Part shown: positions 57,172 to 64,000 of the stretch, one piece after another | Layout of the letters: each line of letters opens with the position of its first letter | How positions within the stretch are numbered: position 1 is the first letter of the stretch | NCBI RefSeq assembly: GCF_000226095.1 | Contig: NC_016475.1 | Location: 3,472,001-3,536,000 of the forward strand | Source of the DNA: Thermothelomyces thermophilus ATCC 42464 | Lineage: Eukaryota; Ascomycota; Sordariomycetes; Sordariales; Chaetomiaceae | Direction of reading: 5' to 3' | Length of the DNA stretch: 64,000 bases | Program-made: the position numbers and the translations under genes | The notes under the pieces: generated by a model | The model's input: the letters and a program-made list of their open reading frames with translations, nothing else | Database searches by the model: none | What the model was told of the DNA's origin: nothing

Positions 57172-57541
57172 CAATGGAAGATTTGCAGGCACTTACACCC
57201 AAATGTGTTCTGGCATACTGTAGGTTGGCCCCACTCCTCTCAAAGCGCCTGCGCAAGCTGGGTGTTATTTCCCTCCAATTGCCGGGTTGAGAGTTCTCGC
57301 TATTGTTCTGTCATTGCTGGTTGTTTCTGCACTTTTCGCAGTTTTTTTTATCTCCTGCAACTGCCTGCCAGCCTGCTGACTGTTTGACAAAGGAGGGGCA
57401 AAACAACAACCCAAAAGTAAGAAGAAAAAAGAAGAAGAATCAATACGACGAGTAAGCCTCGGTCGAAACCAGGGACAAACTAAACCGACTTAGAACGGAG
57501 ACGGGCTCTCTTATGCAACTGCCCACCGAGTCATTTCATCC

Positions 57542-59797
57542 ATGCAAAATTCAGATCCTGCTCGAAGGCCGGGCAATGCGGTCGACAACGGTGAAGACGT
57601 TGACATCCCCAGACGGGCAGAACCCGGTCATTCGCTTGCACCCTGCGAAGATGTGATGGAGAACGGCAGCAAGCACGCAAACGGCGACAGCGCGCGGGCT
57701 GTCTCGTGGAAGGATCTACCTCGCAAGGACCAGCTGTTCGTGATCACCATGACAAGGCTGAGCGAACCGCTGGTTCAGACGTCGATCCAATCCTACATGT
57801 TCTACCAGCTCAAGTGGTTCGACCCGACGCTGCCCGACTCGGTCATCTCAAGCCAGGCCGGAATCTTGCAGTGCGTGCCCCCCCTGCCTACCCGTCCCGC
57901 ACCGAACGGTCGATGCCACTACAGTGTCTGACCCAGGTCTCAACCGTAGTGCGAGTTTCACAGCCGCTCAGTTTCTGACTGCCATGCTATGGGGACGACT
58001 CGCCGACTCAAGCCTGTTCGGCCGCAAAACCGTCCTCATGATTGGCCTTGCCGGCACTCGTGAGCTTCCCGAGCAGCTGCTTGCTGTCGCACCACCGCTG
58101 ACCCTCTCGCGCCATTTAGTCTTGTCGTGTATTGGCTTCGCTTTCTCGACCTCATTTCCGCAGGCCCTGTTCTTCAGGTGCCTCGGAGGCATGACTAACG
58201 GAAACGTCGGCGTGCTCAGAACCATGTAAGGATCGCTCGCCTTGTCGTCCTGACTTTTTGGCGGCTCCGATCATTGACTCTGGAACGCGACAGGATCAGC
58301 GAAATCGTCAGAGAAAAAAAGTACGTCGAGCGCCAGTGGATATCAGCAACAACGCCCCTTTTCCCCTCCCCCTCTCCAGCACCCTCTTCTCTCCTTGTCC
58401 CCTTTCTCCCACTCCTCCAGACTGCCCGTGCTCGTTTTAACTCACATGTGTGTGAAACAAACAGGTACCAGTCCAGGGCCTTCTTGTTGCTGCCAATGAC
58501 ATTCAACATCGGCGTCATCATCGGGCCCATACTGGGCGGAATCCTCTCGGACCCGGCAGGGAGCTATCCGAAGCTCTTTGGCCGCATCGAGTTCTTCAGG
58601 CGCTTCCCTTATGCCACCCCAAACCTCGTTTCCGCCTTCTTCCTCTTCTGCGGGTTGCTTTGTGTCTGGCTCTGTCTCGAGGAGGTGAGTCGCTTGGTCA
58701 GCCGACGAGTCCGCGCGAAGCACGCTCACATTCAATACGATACGCAGACCCTGGATTTGGCCGTGAATAAACCCGACCGAGGGCTGGAACTGGGGCGGAA
58801 ATTGCATGCGTGGCTGTCTCCCCACCGTTCGAGAGCAGGCTATACGCTTCTGCCAAGCCAGGGTGGAGGGCTCGACCTTGAAGAGCCGCATGGGGGCGGA
58901 GTTGCACACTCGCGGCAGACCTCCGTCTCGGAAGTGCCCCACAGATCGAACCGGCCACGACGCAAGTACACCCAGAGACTCGCCTTCCGGCGCATTTTTA
59001 CGGCAAACGTCCTCTGGACCCTAACCGCAAATTTCCTGTTGGCTTTCCACCTCGGCACCTTCAACTCCCTCTGGTTCGTCTTCCTCTCGACCCCCGTGTA
59101 CGATCCGGCGGCCGAGGGTGGCGGGCAAGCCAGTGATGCTTCCCTCAAGCGTCGTTCACCCTTCGTCTTCACCGGAGGACTCGGCCTCCGCCCTCCCGAG
59201 GTTGGCATGGCGATGGCTATCCTTGGCGTGATTGGCATTGGGCTCCAACTCGGCGTCTACCCCTGGCTCTCAGCACGTCTCGGCACCGTGGGCAGCTGGC
59301 GTCTGTTCCTGTCCTTCTTTCCCCTGACGTATTTTCTGGTGCCGTATCTGAGCCTGGTCCCGTCGGTCAGTCCGCCACCACATGCCAAGGACGGTGTCAT
59401 GATCTGGGTGGCCATAGTCGTCGTGCTCTTCTTCCAGGTTGTCGGCCGCACCTTCGCGCTCCCCGCGCAAACCATCCTTGTGAATAACTGCACCCCGCAT
59501 CCCAGCGTCCTGGGTACTGTGCATGGGATTGGGCAGAGCGTGAGCAGCTTTGCGAGATCCCTTGGCCCCATTCTTGGCGGTTTCTTGTACGGGTTGGGAT
59601 TGGCTAGAGGAGTCGTGGGCGCCGTGTTCTGGGGACTCAGCGGTGTTGCTGCGTGTAACATCCTAGTGAGCTGGTTTGTGCGTGAAGGAGATGGACATGA
59701 GATATGGCTAGAGGGTGACGAGGAGGAGGCCGAGGTGGGGGGAGAGCGGGGACCGGAGCGGGCCGATGAAGAACGGAGAGAGCGCATGTCTCCTTGA
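57542..59797 (+). CDS. MFS transporter (DHA1/ZIFL-like)
   Basis: Predicted major facilitator superfamily membrane transporter. Model: join(57542..57870, 57950..58059, 58120..58225, 58294..58320, 58465..58684, 58748..59797), 613 residues, frame-consistent throughout. Introns are 79, 60, 68, 144 and 63 bp with GT...AG ends; four have a CTGAC-like branch point. Exon 4 is only 27 nt (encodes I-S-E-I-V-R-E-K and part of K). The N-terminus is hydrophilic (residues 1-55). The MFS signature GRLADSSLFGRK is at 125-136, and an antiporter-like N-I-G-V-I-I-G-P-I-L-G-G motif follows exon 4. A long charged central loop lies in exon 6, then the second helix bundle and an acidic C-terminal tail. About twelve membrane segments are plausible. 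Substrate unknown; similarity is to fungal multidrug or zinc-induced facilitator-like carriers. Confidence 0.88.
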
Positions 59798-60152
59798 TGA
59801 TATATGTGTATATATGTCCGCGGTAGCGGGTCAGACTGGTCATCTCCTGTAGGCAGCATCCGGAGCGTGGATAGTAACTGTACAGGAGAACCCAGCGTCC
59901 CTAGACATGCGCATACGATACTTGGTTACTAGCTCTGCTCTTCTGGGTCCTTCCCCTGCGCAGAGCGAGTTAGCAGACGGACATGCTCGATTTCGGGTTG
60001 ACCTCTATTGACATGGTGATAACGATCAAGGGTCCGTCGCCAAAATTGGCAAGGGTCAATTGCAGCATTCCAACTACTTACACTGGGGGGGGGGTGTCTC
60101 CACTGAACCCACTCTCGTCATTCAACCATAAACTTTCATCCCGTCCTTCGTA
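59798..60152. other. Intergenic between the MFS gene and the mariner element
   Basis: 355 bp, no gene. It contains the MFS 3' UTR and, before the transposon arrived, probably the promoter of the ureidoglycolate lyase gene. Confidence 0.5.
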
Positions 60153-61111
60153 CAGTGGGGTCAGAAAAGTGTTTGCCCACTTCAACCCTGGTAATCCACT
60201 TCCAAATCACTACCCCTCTTCAACTTCAACGACGGCTACGCCGACTTTTCCATCTTCAACCTCCTCTTCAATACTATAAAATGGCTCCCAGACTAAAGAC
60301 TACTCGCCAGGAACTTACAGAATCCTAAAGATCCCTAATTTACGGCCTCCATTTAGCTAGATTAAAAGTACAGCCTGTGCCAGCTTATCGAAACAGACTA
60401 TCAACTATACTATGTCAAAAGTTAAACGCAACCTTACCAATGGAGCCGACAAGCCGTTCCAATCAAAGCCCAGATCTGGAAGACCTTGTAAGTTAGATGA
60501 CCGAGCTGTCTAGTACCTTCTATAGTATATAAGAACTAATCAAATAGATACCCTTAAATCACTTATACTAGGGTACCTAGTTAAACCGACTCGAATATAC
60601 CGACCAGATCTTTATACTATACTTCCTTCTTTTCTATAACAAGATAAGGTCAATATATAGCCCCAGGGTACAATTATAAGAGGATAGGGTAATATATTAC
60701 TACAGGGGGTTTGTTTAACTGTTGAAGAGGGCTACCAAGGTTCGCCAAGTTTCGGCTACTCCAGTGGCCACCATAGAGCCTAGACCTTAGTCCAATTGAA
60801 AATATCTGGCACTAGATAAAGATAAGAATCTCTGAAAGGCGGCATCGGATTAAGACGGTGGCTTAGATAGCTATAGTACTATAGGAAGTCTGGAGCCAAA
60901 TACCTGTTGAATTCCTGGTCAATTTGACTATGGGTATAGGGAAAAGGATAGATCTTTTGGCTCAATCACAAGGTGGCCTAATCAAGTACTGAAATAGCCG
61001 TAGTTGTAATATCAATTTGGTGGCAGTTTGGCCCTGTTTTGCGTGTTCTGTATGTCTTTGAAGTTGGAGGGTGGAAAAAGTGGGTGGGCAAACACTTTTC
61101 TGACCCCACTG
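60153..61111 (+). mobile_element. Tc1/mariner element M2, internally deleted, intact ends
   Basis: 959 bp between TA target sites (60151-60152, 61112-61113) with 28-bp perfect terminal inverted repeats (60153-60180, 61084-61111). Transposase remnants: helix-turn-helix linker S-K-P-R-S-G-R-P at 60473-60496 and the S-P-I-E-N-I-W block at 60789-60809 near the last catalytic residue. These lie in different frames, and the element is shorter than autonomous Tc1 elements (usually 1.3 kb or more), so it has lost coding sequence. It lies directly upstream of the ureidoglycolate lyase gene. Mildly RIP-mutated compared with M1. Confidence 0.93.
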
Positions 61112-61188
61112 TAGTATTACCAGCCTCGTGCCTCTTTCGCGCGTGCAACAACAGCATACGCACCCCACCTCCGCCGGTCCCCAATCCC

Positions 61189-62076
61189 ATGATGGGAGAC
61201 ATGCATCAAATGAGCTCCATAGACATTGACCGAGAATTTGTAATCGAGGCCGTCCCGCTCACGCGCGAAGCCTTTGCGCCTTTCGGAGACGTGGTCGAGA
61301 ACCCGCGGCCCGATCTTCACCCCTCGCGCGCCGATCCGGCGTCGTCGGCTCTCCCCTTCAACGCCGTTGTCGCCAACCAAGGTTCTGCCATTAAATACCA
61401 GCATGTCTCACGGCAGGTGAACCTCTACGACCAGGCCCCGAGCGGCCGCCCCGGGTCCGCCATCATGAGCATCTTTGTCTGCGCCGCCCGCGCCCGCATT
61501 CCGGACCCACCTCCGGCCCCGGGCGTCGGTCCGGTCCGCAACACTGTCCCGGAGCTTCAACTGCCGTCCATATTCCCCGTCGCCGTCCTCGAGCGCCACC
61601 CATACACCACCCAGACTTTCATTCCCCTCACATCCGATCCCGCAGCGCACTATCTCGTTATCGTGGCCCCCTCCCTCCCAGCCACCCCCGCCGAGGCTCC
61701 GAGCGGGGAGGCACTGCCGGTGCCGGCCAGCCTCCCGCCTGCTACGGGCTACCCTCGCACGCTACCAGGCAGCGGCATGCCCGACCTGTGCCGGCTGCGC
61801 GCGTTTGTGGCTAACGGGACGCAGGCCGTCACCTACGGCGCCGGGACGTGGCATGCCCCCATGGTGGCCCTGGGTGAGCCCGGGACGGCTCTAGACTTCG
61901 TCGTGGTGCAGTTTGCAAATGGAGTCGGCATTGAGGACTGCCAGGAGGTCTTTCTAAACGGGGCTGGGGTCGGCACCGGCACAGATGCAGACGCAGGGCG
62001 CAAGGGGAAGATTTCGGTTGCGCTCAGACCGCTGTCGGGGAGTGAAGGGAGAACAGGGGCCAGGGCCAAGTTGTGA
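61189..62076 (+). CDS. DAL3: Ureidoglycolate lyase (ureidoglycolate hydrolase family)
   Basis: Predicted enzyme of allantoin degradation, cleaving ureidoglycolate to glyoxylate and urea (EC 4.3.2.3), so purine nitrogen can be used. 295 residues from the ATG at 61189; a second ATG three bases later is equally usable. The frame is open further upstream but only through the mariner terminal repeat, so those codons are not counted. Family blocks: an L-T-R-E-A-F-A-P-F-G-D-V N-terminal segment (~20-31), G-T-W-H-A-P-M-V (Trp221-His222) and the signature QFANGVGIEDCQEV from about 241. Pro/Ala-rich insertions lie around residues 160-195. No intron is evident. The start codon is 77 bp downstream of the mariner terminus. 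The gene is convergent with the SNF2-family gene, 461 bp apart. Confidence 0.92.
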   Translation: MMGDMHQMSSIDIDREFVIEAVPLTREAFAPFGDVVENPRPDLHPSRADPASSALPFNAVVANQGSAIKYQHVSRQVNLYDQAPSGRPGSAIMSIFVCAARARIPDPPPAPGVGPVRNTVPELQLPSIFPVAVLERHPYTTQTFIPLTSDPAAHYLVIVAPSLPATPAEAPSGEALPVPASLPPATGYPRTLPGSGMPDLCRLRAFVANGTQAVTYGAGTWHAPMVALGEPGTALDFVVVQFANGVGIEDCQEVFLNGAGVGTGTDADAGRKGKISVALRPLSGSEGRTGARAKL

Positions 62077-62537
62077 GCCTCCTGCTCGGTGGGTGGCTGC
62101 ATCCCATTCTACATCCTCGGACAACCGCGAATGGAAGGTCACTGTCAATCAAGGAGGCCTGGAGCTTTCCCAAGTGATCGTAGTATATCATTCATGGTGT
62201 GCTCAATGACCCTCACTAATATGGCTGCCGTCTTTTTTTCCCATGGGCAGAGATCATGAAAGTATATGTACATACATTACAAGTGCAGTTCATGCACAGG
62301 TTGCAGCTTCGACCGGGCCATCAAGGTTCTTCTCGCTGCCTATTCCCACAATAACATACTAGCCCTACAAGTAACAGGACGTCGTTGTCAGACCCGTGCA
62401 CAGATAGTCCGGCCCGTAGATCAGAATGAACAAATATCCAGACATCCGTAAGCCCAACAGTCCTCCCTCTCACAAACTCTAGATGCTGTTCCTCCCCTCT
62501 TTCCCCACCCCACCCCACCCCCCCCTTCATCATTGCT
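62077..62537. other. Intergenic between convergent genes
   Basis: 461 bp tail-to-tail spacer. It holds the two 3' UTRs, a TACATACATTAC motif (~62269) and a C-rich run near 62505-62526. No gene seen. Confidence 0.6.
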
Positions 62538-64000
62538 TCACAGATCCAACCACCAGGGCTTGCGCTCAAAGTTGTCAAAGAATTCCTGCACGGGCGGGCT
62601 ATGTCTGCCGAGTGTGCGCAGCGTCTCCTCCTCGATCGTGCCGGGGACCATGAAGTGGTACACATGCACCTTCTTGGTCTGGCCGGTACGGATACACCGG
62701 CCCTTGGCCTGTCGGACAGTCCTGACCTGGTGTTCTTCATCCTGGTGCACGTAAGGGCTGGCAAAGATTACACGAGTAGCAATCGTCAGATTACTCCCGG
62801 CGCTCGTCTCGCTGTCCATGTCGAGCAGCAAGATCCGACCCGCCTTTCCGATCTTGAATGCCTCGAGTTTGCGGGCGATGTCGTCGTCCTTCGCGGCAGA
62901 GAGGTCGAGGACCCGGAGGTCAGCCCTGTTAAACGCCGCCGCTAGCGAGCTGATCAGCCGGCGGTACTGGGCAAAGACGACGATATATTCGTCGGCCGGG
63001 AACTGCCTCACGAGCTCGACGACGTGGTCGGCCTTGTCACGAGGCCCAGCCTGAGACGGCGTCGGGATGTGGGAGCACCGGATCACCGGCCTCTTGCGAA
63101 TGAAGGCCGGGCAACCTCTGACGGGACAGTAGAATCCCGCAGTGGATCTGCATTCACAGCACAGGAGGTGTCCGCAAGCTACTACCAGAAACGATGCCGT
63201 CGCTGATGGCAGCAGATTCTGACAGCCGCAGCACGCGTGGGTTTGAATGACGCCGTCCTTGTCCAGAGCATTGGCCGCCTGGGAGTACCGGGGGATGAAC
63301 TTGGTTTCCAGCATGGTTGCCCTGAGGTCCTCGACAGTTTTGGCAAGGTGCACCATGGTGCGCTTCAACTCCTCGTTGACAGCCTCCGCCTGCTTACTGA
63401 CATCCTCCACGGTGCACATGGTCGCCGCCTCAAAGTCCCGATGCCTGTCTGGTGGGGCCCGGCCGTCGCGGTAGTTCTCACAGGTGGCGAGACCGGCCCT
63501 GTGCCGCCGGAGCTTTTCCTTGAGGTCCTCCGTGGCGGCATTCGGGGCAAACTTTACATTCACCTCCGTCAAAATCTCGACGAGAGAAGACCTGGAAGCT
63601 CCGGAGGCGCAGTCTTCGTCCACGTGGTCTGTCTCGGAGGCATCCAGCCTTGTCGTATTCAACTTCTCCACCCGGGCGCAACTGCGGACGAGGTGCCTGA
63701 TCTCGTCCCCAGTGAGACTATCGATGACGCGCTTGTCCACCTCGAAGAGCTCCCTTATATCTGGTGGAATAGACCGCCGAGCTTCCGGAGCTAGATGTGC
63801 CCCCGTCAGGGCTAGTACGGGGAAGCTCACACTGAAAGGAGCCGTACGGGGGTCGATCTTGTACTTCAGCCAGCAAAGGTCTTCAGCAAGCAGGCGGAGC
63901 TGGTCTTCGGTAAGTCTGTCTAGCGTGGACTCTGTGACAGCGAAGAAGTCCAGCCAGGTGTACAGTGCCTTGTCGATGTTGTAACCTTCCTTCCAGTCGC
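62538..64000 (-). CDS. SNF2-family ATPase with RING-like finger, C-terminal part (partial)
   Basis: The minus-strand frame is open from the right window edge to the stop at 62538-62540: 486 codons visible, 5' part missing. The GTG at 63828-63830 is not a start, because the frame continues to the edge with typical sequence (D-L-C-W-L-K-Y-K-I-D-P-R). A coiled-coil-like region (~63420-63300) precedes a RING-like C-x2-C...C-G-H...C-x2-C...C finger (~63240-63100). The helicase C-terminal domain follows: GSNLTIATRVI (motif V, ~62795) and QAKGRCIRTGQ (motif VI with arginine fingers, ~62700), then VHVYHFMVPGTIEEETL. A RING embedded between the two ATPase lobes is typical of Rad5/Rad16/SHPRH-type proteins and also of fungal DNMT5/Rad8 proteins. 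Which one cannot be decided without the N-terminus. Confidence 0.85.
   Translation of the reverse strand, partial: DWKEGYNIDKALYTWLDFFAVTESTLDRLTEDQLRLLAEDLCWLKYKIDPRTAPFSVSFPVLALTGAHLAPEARRSIPPDIRELFEVDKRVIDSLTGDEIRHLVRSCARVEKLNTTRLDASETDHVDEDCASGASRSSLVEILTEVNVKFAPNAATEDLKEKLRRHRAGLATCENYRDGRAPPDRHRDFEAATMCTVEDVSKQAEAVNEELKRTMVHLAKTVEDLRATMLETKFIPRYSQAANALDKDGVIQTHACCGCQNLLPSATASFLVVACGHLLCCECRSTAGFYCPVRGCPAFIRKRPVIRCSHIPTPSQAGPRDKADHVVELVRQFPADEYIVVFAQYRRLISSLAAAFNRADLRVLDLSAAKDDDIARKLEAFKIGKAGRILLLDMDSETSAGSNLTIATRVIFASPYVHQDEEHQVRTVRQAKGRCIRTGQTKKVHVYHFMVPGTIEEETLRTLGRHSPPVQEFFDNFERKPWWLDL

Larger units (their letters stand above)
53063..57541. other. Long intergenic region, no gene recognised
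   Basis: 4.5 kb of GC-rich DNA. Frames up to 280 codons occur on both strands (for example 53023-53871, 55182-55877, 54904-55455), but they overlap in several frames, have Arg/Ser/Pro/Cys-biased composition and no domain. No RIP signature and no transposon is visible. It contains several TACATACA-type motifs, a GGTAGGTACCTAG motif (~54848), a microsatellite and two exact palindromes. Confidence 0.5.

Noticed and set aside
61039-61188. N-terminal extension of ureidoglycolate lyase
   Set aside because: It starts with TTG and its first part reads through the mariner terminal repeat; family homology starts after the ATG at 61189.
44500-64000. Secondary metabolite or catabolic gene cluster
   Set aside because: Thioesterase, bZIP, MFS and ureidoglycolate lyase could suggest one, but there is no core biosynthetic gene, and spacing and functions look unrelated.
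44420-64000. tRNA or 5S rRNA genes
   Set aside because: GGTTC-type candidates were inspected, but no matching A box or cloverleaf was found at the right distance.

Overview
The window looks like nuclear DNA of a filamentous ascomycete, probably a Sordariomycete. The evidence is short introns (about 55-145 bp) with GT...AG ends and CTRAC-type branch points, fungal gene families, and the signature of repeat-induced point mutation (RIP): repeats in which CpA/TpG has become TpA, leaving TAA/TAG stops in otherwise readable frames. No species is claimed.

There are two compartments with a sharp border near 44.4 kb. Bases 1-44.4 kb are AT-rich repeat DNA without an intact host gene. The main family is a ~5.2 kb Tad1/I-like LINE with an (ATT/TAA)n tail: copy A (2806-8040), copy C (split between 11201 and 31522), fragments B, D, E, G, H and I. 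Insertion order can be read directly. LINE D (plus) is interrupted at a TA by a Tc1/mariner element (9418-32001). That element is interrupted by LINE B and LINE C, each with target-site duplications. LINE C is interrupted by two chromodomain Ty3/Gypsy retrotransposons (14093-21564, 5-bp duplication TATAG; 22270-29879, AGTTA). Around this nest lie a RIP-degraded pogo/Fot1-like transposon (35383-38301), decayed retroelement and Tc1 relics, and an unidentified relict coding frame (~902-2760).

Bases 44.4-64 kb are gene-bearing, GC-richer DNA: a hotdog-fold thioesterase (-), a second pogo/Fot1-like copy with perfect 76-bp terminal repeats, a Pus9/RluA-type tRNA pseudouridine synthase (+), a bZIP regulator (+, 3 exons), an MFS transporter (+, 6 exons with a 27-nt exon), a Tc1/mariner copy, ureidoglycolate lyase (+), and the C-terminal part of a SNF2-family ATPase with an embedded RING-like finger (-), running off the right edge. 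These genes look like unrelated housekeeping and regulatory functions rather than a cluster. Two of them had their upstream regions altered by transposons: the thioesterase/pseudouridine synthase intergenic space holds a pogo element, and the ureidoglycolate lyase start codon is 77 bp from a mariner terminus.

The most unusual structure is in the Gypsy pair. Their gag-pol and R/U5 regions match, but everything from the end of the chromodomain through the U3 half of the LTR differs. In both, this exchanged cassette carries an antisense reading frame with the same plan (Cys-rich zinc-finger-like N-terminus, then coiled coil), followed by a conserved hairpin next to the polypurine tract.
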